A stretch of DNA of 64,000 nt from Prolixibacteraceae bacterium (GTDB lineage: Bacteria > Bacteroidota > Bacteroidia > Bacteroidales > Prolixibacteraceae): positions 108,104 to 172,103 of the forward strand of contig JAIBEY010000060.1 in the NCBI GenBank assembly GCA_019459525.1, given 5' to 3'. The notes below the pieces were generated by a model. It saw nothing but the letters and a program-made list of their open reading frames with translations. It did not search any database and was not told the origin of the DNA. Every line of letters begins with the position of its first letter. The stretch's first letter is position 1. The position numbers and the translations under genes were made by a program. Positions 1 to 7,970 of this stretch are shown piece after piece.

Positions 1-372
1 AATGCTGTAATGCCCAATCTGCGGCGGAATACGAACCTGATCTGTCAGGTTACGAATATCGTCAACCGAGTTGTTCGAGGCTGCATCCAACTCATGGATG
101 TTGTAAGAACGACTTCCGTTGAATGCCTTGCACGATTCACACTCGTTACAGGGTTCAATTTCAGCGGTCAGGTTCTGGCAATTGATGGTCTTCGCAAAAA
201 TACGGGCACAGGTCGTTTTGCCCACTCCGCGGGGACCGCAGAACAAATACGCATGGGCAAGCTGGCTATTTTTAATCGCATTTTTTAGTGTCGAAGTAAT
301 CGATGCCTGCCCCACAACGGTCTGAAACGTATCGGGTCTGTATTTTCGTGCCGAAACAATAAAATTCTCCAT
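1..372 (-). CDS. dnaX: DNA polymerase III subunit gamma/tau, N-terminal part (cut by window edge)
   Basis: Clamp-loader ATPase of the replicative DNA polymerase. The 124 codons visible on the minus strand start at ATG 372 and run off the left edge with no stop. Visible: the family N-terminus (VSARKYRPDTFQTVVGQ), Walker A GPRGVGKT at residues 46-53, and the zinc-binding cysteines in EPCNECESCKAFNG. All are standard for DnaX. No DnaX-type programmed frameshift can be assessed because the 3' part is missing. The gene is divergent from the peroxidase gene to its right, with about 130 bases between the two starts. Confidence 0.95.
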   Translation of the reverse strand, partial: MENFIVSARKYRPDTFQTVVGQASITSTLKNAIKNSQLAHAYLFCGPRGVGKTTCARIFAKTINCQNLTAEIEPCNECESCKAFNGSRSYNIHELDAASNNSVDDIRNLTDQVRIPPQIGHYSI

Positions 373-506
373 AAAACGTGCTGAATTGAACGACCAAATA
401 TACAAATTCTGGCCTAACCACAAATTGAAACTTATTAACAGAACCAGGATAAAACTTTTGTCATCCTGAATTGTTTCATTTTCAGTTCATACAAAAACAG
501 AAACGC

Positions 507-1043
507 ATGAAAAAATTCACAATCATTTTTAGCCTCATTTTAATTTCATCCATCGCTTTTAGTCAGAAATCGTTTTATGATTTTAAAGTAAAAGATATTG
601 AAGGGGGTGACTTTAACCTTTCGAGCCTGAAAGGGAAAAAGGTACTGGTTGTTAATACCGCATCCAAATGTGGGTTGACACCGCAATACAAACAATTGCA
701 GGCCCTATTTGAAACGTATGGTGGCGACAAGTTTACCATTATTGGTTTTCCGGCCAACAATTTTATGAAACAGGAGCCCGGAACCGATACCGAAATTGCC
801 GAGTTCTGTGAGAAAAATTACGGAGTTACTTTCCAGATGATGTCGAAGATTTCGGTAAAAGGAGACGACGTTCATCCCCTTTACCAATGGCTGACACAAA
901 AAAGCCAGAATGGCGTGTTGGATTCTGAAGTAAAATGGAACTTTCAGAAATACCTGATCGACGAAAACGGGAAACTGGTTGACATGGTTGAACCCAAAGT
1001 AAAACCCGATGATGAGAAAATCGTTAGCTGGATCAAAAAATGA
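507..1043 (+). CDS. Exported thiol peroxidase of the glutathione peroxidase family
   Basis: Reduces H2O2 or organic hydroperoxides using a thiol. 178 aa starting at ATG 507, which gives a clean signal peptide (residues 1-19, AFS-Q); an upstream in-frame ATG at 471 would put 12 polar residues before it. The peroxidatic Cys is C55 in NTASKCGLT, the catalytic Gln is Q89 in FPANNFMKQEPG, and Trp/Asn are W144/N145 in VKWNF. C101 in EFCEKNYGVTF is at the place of the resolving Cys of 2-Cys, thioredoxin-dependent members, so a thioredoxin-like donor is more likely than glutathione. The usual Cys of FPCNQF is Ala here. The location is inferred to be the periplasm. Confidence 0.9.
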   Translation: MKKFTIIFSLILISSIAFSQKSFYDFKVKDIEGGDFNLSSLKGKKVLVVNTASKCGLTPQYKQLQALFETYGGDKFTIIGFPANNFMKQEPGTDTEIAEFCEKNYGVTFQMMSKISVKGDDVHPLYQWLTQKSQNGVLDSEVKWNFQKYLIDENGKLVDMVEPKVKPDDEKIVSWIKK

Positions 1044-1085
1044 ACTTTTGGGATTTAAGTTATCATAGCAGAGTTTAAGGTTTCT

Positions 1086-1120
1086 AAAGTGCGGCATTCG
1101 AAAGTTTGCCGCGCTTTTTT
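1086..1120. terminator. Bidirectional intrinsic terminator between peroxidase and photolyase genes
   Basis: Arms AAAGTGCGGCA (1086-1096) and TGCCGCGCTTT (1107-1117) pair over 11 bp with one G-T wobble and end in T6. It sits between convergent genes and overlaps the photolyase stop codon. Confidence 0.75.
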
Positions 1121-2417
1121 ATTTCAGAGCCATTTTGTACGTTTCAATAGCACGATTACGCGCCATAGAGTGATCGACAATGGGCTTTGGATAAGTAAAT
1201 GTGTCGAATTCGGGAACCCATTTCCGAATGTATTTCAGTTGCGGGTCGAACTTTTTGGTCTGCAAATCGGGACTAAAAATACGAAAATATGGTGCAGCAT
1301 CGCAGCCCGAACCACTCGCCCACTGCCAGCCGCCATTGTTGGAGGCCAACTCATAATCGAGCAACCTGGATGCAAAATAGGCTTCGCCCCAGCGCCAGTC
1401 GATGAGCAGATGCTTAGTTAAGAAACTGGCAACCACCATACGAACGCGGTTGTGCATATAACCGGTTTCGTTCAGTTCGCGCATTCCGGCATCAACCAGC
1501 GGATAGCCGGTTTGCCCGTTGCTCCAGCGTTTAAACTCCGATTCGTTGTTTCGCCAGGGTATAAAATCGTAAGCGGGTTTAAACGATTTTTCAGCAGCAT
1601 GTGGAAAATGCCATAAAATATCCATGTAGAAATTCCGCCAAATTAATTCATTCAGAAAAACTTCGGAATGAATCCGTGCAAATTGAGTCAGTTTCCGGAT
1701 TGAAACAGTACCAAAACGCAGATGAATTCCCAATCGGCTGGTACCGTCCTCGGCCGGAAAGTCGCGCATCCGGGCGTAATTTTCAACCAATAACTGATCG
1801 AAAGTTTTATCGGGAAAACTGACATTCTGAACATTATAGCCAATCTCCTTCAATTCAGGAAAATAATCGGAAGACAGGTGTTTGAGATTGGACAGAAGTT
1901 TTTCACTTTCAAAAACGGGAAGCTTCTGATCTGCCAGTTTTTCCTTCCATTTGCGGCTGTAGGGGGTAAAAACCGTGTAGGGCGAGCCATCTGCTTTCAC
2001 AACCTCATCCTGATGAAATACAACCTGATCCTTAAAACTATGGAATTCAATCCCTTTTGCCTGAAGCATTTCCGCAACTTTCTTATCGCGCGAGATTGCT
2101 GTAGGTTCATAATCAGTATTTGCAAAAACACCATGAATGGAATACCTGGCCGATAACTGACCAAAAACCACTTCAGGAGAAGAAAAATAAACCTGCAACC
2201 TGCTGTTGTATTTTCGGAATTCGCGATCTAATTCGACCAGATTTTGATGGATAAACGTGAGCCGCGCATCGTTCGGATTCGGGAACTGTGAAAGGATTGC
2301 CGGATCGAAAATAAACACCGGCACAACCGGCAACCCGCCATTCAATGCCTGAAACAAACCGTGGTTGTCATCCACGCGCAAATCGCGACGAAACCAGAAT
2401 ATATTTACGTTTTCCAT
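1119..2417 (-). CDS. phr: Deoxyribodipyrimidine photolyase (class I CPD photolyase/cryptochrome family)
   Basis: Light-driven repair of cyclobutane pyrimidine dimers. 432 aa from ATG 2417; a longer reading adds 12 unrelated residues, while the chosen start gives the family N-terminus MENVNIFWFRRDLRVDDN. The N-terminal Rossmann-like domain for the antenna pigment covers about 1-130. The C-terminal FAD domain shows RLGIHLRFGTVSIR, WRNFYMDILW, RMVVASFLTKHLLIDWRWGE and the block NNGGWQWASGSGCDAAPYFR, all typical of class I enzymes. The length is normal. A cryptochrome function cannot be excluded from sequence alone, but the repair-type FAD block favours photolyase. Confidence 0.92.
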   Translation of the reverse strand: MENVNIFWFRRDLRVDDNHGLFQALNGGLPVVPVFIFDPAILSQFPNPNDARLTFIHQNLVELDREFRKYNSRLQVYFSSPEVVFGQLSARYSIHGVFANTDYEPTAISRDKKVAEMLQAKGIEFHSFKDQVVFHQDEVVKADGSPYTVFTPYSRKWKEKLADQKLPVFESEKLLSNLKHLSSDYFPELKEIGYNVQNVSFPDKTFDQLLVENYARMRDFPAEDGTSRLGIHLRFGTVSIRKLTQFARIHSEVFLNELIWRNFYMDILWHFPHAAEKSFKPAYDFIPWRNNESEFKRWSNGQTGYPLVDAGMRELNETGYMHNRVRMVVASFLTKHLLIDWRWGEAYFASRLLDYELASNNGGWQWASGSGCDAAPYFRIFSPDLQTKKFDPQLKYIRKWVPEFDTFTYPKPIVDHSMARNRAIETYKMALK

Positions 2418-2513
2418 AGAAATATGAATGTTTGTGAAACCTACAACAAACAACTTTTGCTGTACGGCGCATACCCAATTTTCTTTTCAAATTGCTCGAC
2501 ACTTTCCCCATTT

Positions 2514-3161
2514 TCAGGAAATAGCGGCATAAACTGATGCCTGCATCATCAGTATCGCTTCCTGGATCGCTTTTGAGACCTCTGTTTCAGGAAGTTTTTT
2601 CAGGTTTCGGGCAGCTTCTTTGCGACGGGCCCGATCAGGAAAAATCCGGGATAACAAATTGGTTTTAGCCACCATTACCGATAAAATAATTGATTCGTCA
2701 GACGAACCCGCCAGGCTTAGCAGCGTAATCTCCATATCTTTCCTGATGTTTTCAACCAACTCGCGATCCATCAAATACACCTTTTCGTAAGGAATAAAAA
2801 GTATTCGCTTTTCTTCGGTCCGCAACACATTTTTACGCATCAAACTACGAATGAATAACTTCTGAATTTTTCGTCCCCTGATATTAAAATAAGAAATCCA
2901 GTTTCTTAATTTTCTGTCCTTTCCCCTTGTTCGAATACGGTTCAGGAAAAACTCATGAATTTCGTCGTTCTGAATCGCTGAATTTTCCAAATGAACCACA
3001 CCTTTTTCAATCGAAATCAACTCTTTTTTCAGCAACTCAACAAACACAGAACCGGTCAAGGTCATGCCTAAAGCAGACGAAGCGCCCAGCAAAATACCAC
3101 CATTCTTGGGGTTCACGGCCAGGCAGAACAACTTCTCGCTCAATTTTAATGACTTATCCAT
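2514..3161 (-). CDS. GPP34 (Golgi phosphoprotein 3-like) family protein
   Basis: 215 aa, mostly helical, no signal peptide or membrane segment. The start LSEKLFCLAVNPKNGG followed by a small hydrophobic stretch, LLGASSALGMTLTGSVFVELL, fits the N-terminus of the GPP34 family. In eukaryotes these proteins bind phosphatidylinositol-4-phosphate; the bacterial role is not established. The middle (about 65-120) is very basic with many Arg/Lys, and the C-terminus ends in a helix typical of the family. It lies upstream of and divergent from the threonine aldolase gene. The family call is from pattern recognition only. Confidence 0.65.
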   Translation of the reverse strand: MDKSLKLSEKLFCLAVNPKNGGILLGASSALGMTLTGSVFVELLKKELISIEKGVVHLENSAIQNDEIHEFFLNRIRTRGKDRKLRNWISYFNIRGRKIQKLFIRSLMRKNVLRTEEKRILFIPYEKVYLMDRELVENIRKDMEITLLSLAGSSDESIILSVMVAKTNLLSRIFPDRARRKEAARNLKKLPETEVSKAIQEAILMMQASVYAAIS

Positions 3162-3220
3162 TTTGTTTGATTTGATTTTTTTGAGTTCATTTACACCTTA
3201 GTAAAATTACAATAATTCAG

Positions 3221-4243
3221 ATGAAACGAGGTTTTGCAAGCGATAATAATTCAGGCATTCATCCTGAAATTTTAAGTGCCATTTCAATGGCCAACGAAGG
3301 ACATGCCGTTGGCTACGGCGGCGACGAACTGACTGCAATGGCCATCAACCGCTTTAAGCAGGAATTTGGCGAACAGACCGATGTGTATTTTGTGTTTAAC
3401 GGAACCGGCGCCAACGTGCTGAGCCTTTCAACGCTAACGCGTTCGTTTCATTCGGTAATTTGCGCCGACACGGCTCACATTCAGGTTGACGAATGCGGCG
3501 CCCCCGAAAAATTCACCGGGTCGAAATTGCTTCCGGTTGCCAGCCTGAAAGGCAAAATATCGCCGGAAGGAATCGCTAACTATTTGCACGGATTCGATTT
3601 TGAGCATCACTCGCAACCCGGCATCATTTCCATTTCGCAAGTTACCGAACTTGGAACCGTTTACTCGGTTGAAGAAATCAAGGCAATTACATCGCTGGCG
3701 CACCAATATGGGCTATTTGTGCACATGGACGGCGCACGTATTGCCAATGCCGCAGTGGCACTCAACCTTCCGTTCCACACATTTACGGTTGATGCAGGCA
3801 TTGATGTACTCTCGTTTGGTGGCACAAAAAATGGGATGATGATGGGCGAAGCCGTTTTGTTTTTTAATCCTGAATTATCGAAACACACCAAATATATCCG
3901 CAAACAAAGCATGCAGTTGTATTCGAAAATGCGCTTTGTAAGTGCTCAGTTTCTGGCCTATTTTAACGGTGAGCTTTGGAAAAAGAATGCCACACATGCC
4001 AATAAAATGGCCAAACTGCTCGAAAAACAAGTTCGCGAAATACCTGCTATCCAGCTTACTCAGGAGGTGGAAGCCAACGGCGTTTTTGCCATTGTTCCCC
4101 GCGAAATAATTCCGCAACTTCAGGAGAAATATTTCTTTTACATGTGGGATGAACACCGTTCCGAAGTTCGATGGATGACTTCGTTCGATACCGAAGAAGA
4201 AGATATTGCCAACTTTACAGCCTTGATAAAATCATTGGTTTAA
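3221..4243 (+). CDS. ltaE: Low-specificity L-threonine aldolase (PLP enzyme)
   Basis: Cleaves L-threonine or L-allo-threonine to glycine and acetaldehyde. 340 aa, fold-type I PLP enzyme. It begins with the family motif FASDNNSGIHPEI, has GYGGDE near 31-35, NGTGANV at 60-66, the cofactor-nitrogen Asp D170 in HMDGAR, and the PLP lysine K203 in SFGGTKNGMM. The length and ends match the family. Its stop codon overlaps the start of the rhomboid gene (TAATG at 4241-4245), so the two are probably translated from one message. Aldolase/beta-eliminating lyases of other substrate specificity share the fold, but these motifs favour threonine aldolase. Confidence 0.9.
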   Translation: MKRGFASDNNSGIHPEILSAISMANEGHAVGYGGDELTAMAINRFKQEFGEQTDVYFVFNGTGANVLSLSTLTRSFHSVICADTAHIQVDECGAPEKFTGSKLLPVASLKGKISPEGIANYLHGFDFEHHSQPGIISISQVTELGTVYSVEEIKAITSLAHQYGLFVHMDGARIANAAVALNLPFHTFTVDAGIDVLSFGGTKNGMMMGEAVLFFNPELSKHTKYIRKQSMQLYSKMRFVSAQFLAYFNGELWKKNATHANKMAKLLEKQVREIPAIQLTQEVEANGVFAIVPREIIPQLQEKYFFYMWDEHRSEVRWMTSFDTEEEDIANFTALIKSLV

Positions 4244-4974
4244 TGCCGTTATTCAATTATTACCCCAGAAACAACGATCTTGTTGACAAGGATTTAGACA
4301 AGAAAATATTCAAGTATAGCTTGCTGATTCCGCTGACAGTTGTAATTGTTTTCTGGTTGGTGAAACTGGTCGAAAATTTATATCAACTCGATTTTTCAAC
4401 TTTCGGAATTTTGCCACTTCACCTGAAAGGATTGCCTGGCATATTCCTGTCGCCATTTATTCATGCCAGTTACAGCCATTTGCTCTCCAATTCCGTTCCT
4501 TTTTTAATCCTGACATTTACCTTATTGTATTTTTACCGGAACCTGGCTTACCTCATTTTCTTCCTGATTTACATTTTATCCGGAATTTGTGTGTGGCTTG
4601 GCGGACGCGAATCGTGGCACATTGGAGCAAGCGGCATTGTATATGGGCTGGCTTCGTTCCTGTTTTTCAGCGGTGTTTTTCGCAAAGATGCCAACCTGCT
4701 CACCATCAGCATTATTGTGGTTTTTCTTTACGGAAGTATGTTTTGGGGAATTTTCCCGATTAAGCCCGAAATCTCATGGGAAAGCCATTTGTGGGGGGCG
4801 GCCAGCGGACTCATGCTCGCTTTTTATTACCGCCACCAGGGACCGGTTCGTCCGGTAGCCAGTTGGGAAAACGAACCGGAAGAAGAAGATTCTGATTCTG
4901 ACGAAGAAGAATTTAACGAAGAAATAACCCCGGAATGTGATCCGGAAAAACTGAAGAATACCCCTGACAATTAG
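4243..4974 (+). CDS. Rhomboid family intramembrane serine protease
   Basis: Membrane protease cutting within transmembrane segments of client proteins. 243 aa from ATG 4243, overlapping the threonine aldolase stop. An in-frame upstream ATG at 4171 lies inside that gene and is not used here. About six hydrophobic segments (28-45, 85-98, 102-120, 130-146, 152-170, 184-196). Catalytic Ser is S130 in HIGASG and catalytic His H182 in SHLWGAASG; the oxyanion residues HASYSHLLSN (H79, N83) precede them. The last 45 residues are a strongly acidic tail rich in Glu/Asp, outside the protease core, with no recognised function. Confidence 0.9.
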   Translation: MPLFNYYPRNNDLVDKDLDKKIFKYSLLIPLTVVIVFWLVKLVENLYQLDFSTFGILPLHLKGLPGIFLSPFIHASYSHLLSNSVPFLILTFTLLYFYRNLAYLIFFLIYILSGICVWLGGRESWHIGASGIVYGLASFLFFSGVFRKDANLLTISIIVVFLYGSMFWGIFPIKPEISWESHLWGAASGLMLAFYYRHQGPVRPVASWENEPEEEDSDSDEEEFNEEITPECDPEKLKNTPDN

Positions 4975-5101
4975 GATATAAACAGCAACCCAAATAACAA
5001 ACACGACCGTTTATAAATGAATAATTTGAAGATTTCCGAATGATAAACCAACAGGAAACCAATAAATTATTTGCCCGAATAACGGATATGAGAAAAAATC
5101 C

Positions 5102-5109
5102 TAACTTTG
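5102..5109 (+). promoter_or_regulatory. Candidate -7 promoter element before nusB
   Basis: TAACTTTG followed by C matches the Bacteroidota -7 consensus TAnnTTTG and lies about 30 bases before the nusB ATG (5140). No TTTG at the expected -33 distance was found; the nearest is 28 bases upstream. Confidence 0.4.
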
Positions 5110-5139
5110 CCCTCCCATATTTAAACAGGTTCTAAGACA

Positions 5140-6096
5140 ATGATTAGCAGAAGAATAATCCGGATCAAGGTATTGCAAATATTGTACGCGTTCTTTACTT
5201 CACCTGAAACATCGATCAACAACACTGAGAAAGAACTCTTTTTCAGTTTGCAGAAAACATACGATTTGTACCATTACCTCATGGCTTTGGTTCTTGAGAT
5301 CGAAAAGTTTGCTCAGGATCGAATTGATCTGGGTCTTAAAAAACACCGCCCTACGAGCGCCGAGCTTGCGCCAAACACCCGCTTTGTTAAAAATCAGCTC
5401 ATTTACCAGTTAAAAACCAACATTTCGCTTGCCAAATACCTCGAGACTTCCAAGCTAAGTTGGAACGACCAGGAAGACCTTATTCGTAAACTTTACCTGT
5501 CGCTTATCGATCAGGATTTTTACAAAGAATATATGGCGGCTGACCAAAGTTCCTATGCCGACGACCGTAAGCTGGTTGAAGACATCTTTAAATACCTGAT
5601 TCTGGATAACGACGACATCGAATCGTTGCTCGAAGAACAAAGTATTTACTGGAACGATGACCTCGACTTTGTGGTAAGTATGATCCTGAAAACCTTCAAG
5701 AAATTTAAAGAATTCAGCGACGAACGCCAGGCTTTGTTACCTATGTACAAAGACGACGAAGACCGCCAGTTTGCCAAAGATTTATACCGGAAAGTGGTAT
5801 TGAACCACAGTGATAATGTGGTATTGATTAAACAGCACACCGTGAATTGGGACATCGAGCGCATTGCGTTTATCGACAACCTGATCCTGGAACTCGCATT
5901 GAGCGAATTCCTTTATTTTCCTTCAATTCCGACGAAAGTAACCATGAACGAATACATCGAACTTTCGAAATACTACAGCACCGAAAAAAGCCGGAACTTC
6001 ATTAACGGAATTTTGGATAAAGCCCTGAAAGACCTGAAAAAAGCAGATAAAATCCTGAAGGCTGGCCGTGGATTAATTGGCGAAGAGGAAGAATGA
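5140..6096 (+). CDS. nusB: Transcription antitermination factor NusB
   Basis: RNA-binding component of the rRNA antitermination complex with NusE. 318 aa, about twice the E. coli size, as usual in Bacteroidota, where an extra N-terminal helical part precedes the NusB core. N-terminus MISRRIIRIKVLQILYAF is the family start; the C-terminal core shows WDIERIAFIDNLILELALSEFLYFPSIPTKVTMNEYIELSKYYSTEKSRNFINGILDK, which holds the conserved end of NusB, from residue about 235 to 295. It is the first gene of the nusB-DUF1573-yajC block and overlaps the next start by ATGA. Wording of the core is given by key segments only. Confidence 0.9.
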   Translation: MISRRIIRIKVLQILYAFFTSPETSINNTEKELFFSLQKTYDLYHYLMALVLEIEKFAQDRIDLGLKKHRPTSAELAPNTRFVKNQLIYQLKTNISLAKYLETSKLSWNDQEDLIRKLYLSLIDQDFYKEYMAADQSSYADDRKLVEDIFKYLILDNDDIESLLEEQSIYWNDDLDFVVSMILKTFKKFKEFSDERQALLPMYKDDEDRQFAKDLYRKVVLNHSDNVVLIKQHTVNWDIERIAFIDNLILELALSEFLYFPSIPTKVTMNEYIELSKYYSTEKSRNFINGILDKALKDLKKADKILKAGRGLIGEEEE

Positions 6097-6560
6097 AAAC
6101 GAGTTTCAGGTTTCAAGTTTCAAGTTTCAAGTTAAAACTTGTTGCATTGATATTCGGGTTGATGCTTGTTTCATGCCATTCAGGAACAAAAAAAACAGAG
6201 CCTGCCACGAATTCTGACGAATCGGGAGTTGCCAAATTTGTCTTTTCCGAAGAAATCCATAATTTTGGTTCGCTTAAAGCCGGAGAGTTGGTATCTTTCA
6301 CCTTTGTTTTCAAAAACGAAGGAACGAAAACACTGACGATTACCGAAGTTGATTCAGGCTGTGGCTGTACCGAAGTGATCATTCCCGACAAAACAATCGA
6401 TCCGGGACAAGAGGGACAAATTCAGGTGATTTACAATTCGGCCGGGGAGGTTGGGCGCCAATTAAAAACAATTACGCTCACATCGAATGCCGAAACACCT
6501 AAAAAACAGTTGATGATCAGGGCAAATGTAACCAATGAAATTATTGAAATTAACAGTTAA
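6093..6560 (+). CDS. DUF1573 lipoprotein
   Basis: 155 aa. Lipoprotein signal with lipobox LVSC and lipidated Cys C28, then one immunoglobulin-like DUF1573 domain: FGSLKAGELVSFTFVFKNEG, EVDSGCGCTEV and the ending YNSAGEVGRQLKTITLTSN. The GCGC cysteines are typical of the family. Function unknown; genes like this often sit between nusB and yajC in the phylum. It overlaps nusB by four bases (ATGA). Residues 4-15 are encoded by tandem heptanucleotide repeats, so the true start might be elsewhere, though no better in-frame ATG precedes the signal peptide. Confidence 0.85.
   Translation: MKTSFRFQVSSFKLKLVALIFGLMLVSCHSGTKKTEPATNSDESGVAKFVFSEEIHNFGSLKAGELVSFTFVFKNEGTKTLTITEVDSGCGCTEVIIPDKTIDPGQEGQIQVIYNSAGEVGRQLKTITLTSNAETPKKQLMIRANVTNEIIEINS
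6103..6133 (+). repeat. Tandem heptanucleotide repeat inside the DUF1573 gene
   Basis: One copy of GTTTCAG then three of GTTTCAA and a partial GTT, ten bases after the start codon at 6093. A 7-bp unit is not a multiple of three, so gain or loss of a unit shifts the reading frame of the signal peptide. Confidence 0.9.
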
Positions 6561-6578
6561 ACTTAATACACTTTCAAG

Positions 6579-6896
6579 ATGAATTATTTATTAATGGGTG
6601 CACCGGCAAATGGCGCTGAGCCAAATCCAATCATGACATTCCTTCCGATGGTTTTGATTATTGTAGTATTCTACTTTTTCATGATCAGACCACAAATGAA
6701 AAGGCAGAAAGAACTGGCAAACTTCCGCAACAGCCTCGAAAAAGGCGATAAAGTAGTAACTACTGGCGGTATCTACGGAAAAATTCTGGAACTGAAAGAC
6801 AACACTGTCCTGCTCCAGGTTGACGACAATGTAAAAATCAGGGTTGACAAAGCCGCTATCGTAAAAGACATGTCTGATGTTCAGGCTCAAAAATAA
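6579..6896 (+). CDS. yajC: Preprotein translocase subunit YajC
   Basis: Accessory subunit of the SecDF-YajC complex at the inner membrane. 105 aa, normal length. One N-terminal membrane segment (about 18-38, IMTFLPMVLIIVVFYFFMI) is followed by the family motif RPQMKRQKE and the soluble part with FRNSLEKGDKVVTTGGIYGKI and VLLQVDDNVKIRVDK. It follows the DUF1573 gene by 18 bases. A terminator stands directly after it, so ybbR downstream may have separate or reduced transcription. Confidence 0.95.
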   Translation: MNYLLMGAPANGAEPNPIMTFLPMVLIIVVFYFFMIRPQMKRQKELANFRNSLEKGDKVVTTGGIYGKILELKDNTVLLQVDDNVKIRVDKAAIVKDMSDVQAQK

Positions 6897-6917
6897 TAAA
6901 CCCTGCAAACGAAATAG

Positions 6918-6950
6918 AAAAGGGCCGGCAACATGTCGGCCCTTTTTTTT
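6918..6950 (+). terminator. Intrinsic terminator after yajC
   Basis: AGGGCCG (6921-6927) pairs with CGGCCCT (6937-6943), extended by A/T pairs, followed by T8 at 6943-6950. The apparent ATG at 6933 lies in its loop, which argues against that ATG being the ybbR start. Confidence 0.8.
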
Positions 6951-6957
6951 ATCTTTG
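6950..6957 (+). promoter_or_regulatory. Candidate -7 promoter element before ybbR
   Basis: TATCTTTG matches TAnnTTTG and ends five bases before a GTG at 6963, just after the yajC terminator. No -33 TTTG at normal distance was seen. Confidence 0.4.
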
Positions 6958-6962
6958 AAACC

Positions 6963-7970
6963 GTGAAAACGAACTGGGTATATAAAACTGTTAAATATCT
7001 CAAAAAGGTATATTTCCGAAACGACAAGCGTGTTGCTGCCTATTTTATTTGTGTGGTTATAGCTACGTTTTTTTGGTTCCTGAATGCTTTAAGCAAAACT
7101 TATACGGTTGACCTTATTGCACCTGTCCATTACGCTAATTTTCCCGATAACAAAACGCTTGCAAATACACTGCCCGAACAGTTCGAGATGAAAATCAAAG
7201 CTCATGGGTTTACCATCCTCAGGCACCGTTTAAGCTTTTTCTTTATGCCTTTGGAATTTAATGTGAACGACATGACCGGAAACCGGATGAAAGAAAGCCG
7301 CAGGAGCAGTTTTGCGTTTCCATCCAGACAGTTCCTTACCGAATTATCGTACATGATGTCAAACGACATCGAGATTTTGAGTATGAACCCGGATACTCTG
7401 TTTTTTAAGTTCGACCAGATGGGGCAAAAGCGGGTAAAAGTAAAACCCGTTTTAAACGTCAACCTGAGAAAACAATACCAAATTTCGGGTGACACCAAAA
7501 GCACGCCCGATTCGGTTACAGTAAACGGTCCACAATCAGCAATCGACACCCTTCAGTTTGCCTACACGGAAACAATGCGGTTCAACGAGGTAGATCAACC
7601 GATACAATCCGAAGCCAAAATCAGGACATTAAAAGAAATATATTTCGATCCCAAAACCGTTGATCTGAGTTTTCCTGTTGAAGAATACACCGAGGCACAC
7701 CAACTGGTTCCGGTAACGCTCACCGGCACCCCCGACGGACAGATCATCAAACTATTTCCGGCCAAGGTAAAAGTTACCTTTCAGGTTGGATTAAGCCGTT
7801 TTTCTGAAATCACCCCCAACGATTTTATATTGACAGTTTCCTACACCGACATTCAGGAAGGAAAACAACGGCTGAAAATAGCTGTTGAATCGGCACCTGC
7901 CTATATCTATTCGCTGAAAATTTCGCCTGAAGAACTTGAATACCTGATTGAAAACGAACGCCATGATTAA
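6963..7970 (+). CDS. YbbR-like (CdaR-type) membrane-anchored protein
   Basis: 335 aa if started at GTG 6963 (MKTNWVYKTVKYLKK); the ATG at 6933 lies in a terminator loop. One membrane segment (about 25-43, AAYFICVVIATFFWFLNAL) is followed by extracytoplasmic YbbR-type beta domains; a fit to the family is seen in PVHYANFPDNKTL, VKPVLNVNLRKQYQISG, SVTVNGPQSAIDTL and LVPVTLTGTPDG. In Firmicutes CdaR regulates the diadenylate cyclase; no cyclase gene is nearby here, so the role is unknown. It overlaps coaE by eight bases. Confidence 0.75.
   Translation: MKTNWVYKTVKYLKKVYFRNDKRVAAYFICVVIATFFWFLNALSKTYTVDLIAPVHYANFPDNKTLANTLPEQFEMKIKAHGFTILRHRLSFFFMPLEFNVNDMTGNRMKESRRSSFAFPSRQFLTELSYMMSNDIEILSMNPDTLFFKFDQMGQKRVKVKPVLNVNLRKQYQISGDTKSTPDSVTVNGPQSAIDTLQFAYTETMRFNEVDQPIQSEAKIRTLKEIYFDPKTVDLSFPVEEYTEAHQLVPVTLTGTPDGQIIKLFPAKVKVTFQVGLSRFSEITPNDFILTVSYTDIQEGKQRLKIAVESAPAYIYSLKISPEELEYLIENERHD

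Noticed and set aside
10..325. Plus-strand open frames at the left edge
   Set aside because: They are antisense to dnaX, whose minus-strand reading has Walker A and zinc motifs.
6933..6962. ATG at 6933 as the start of ybbR
   Set aside because: It lies in the loop of a strong terminator hairpin; GTG 6963 fits the family start better.
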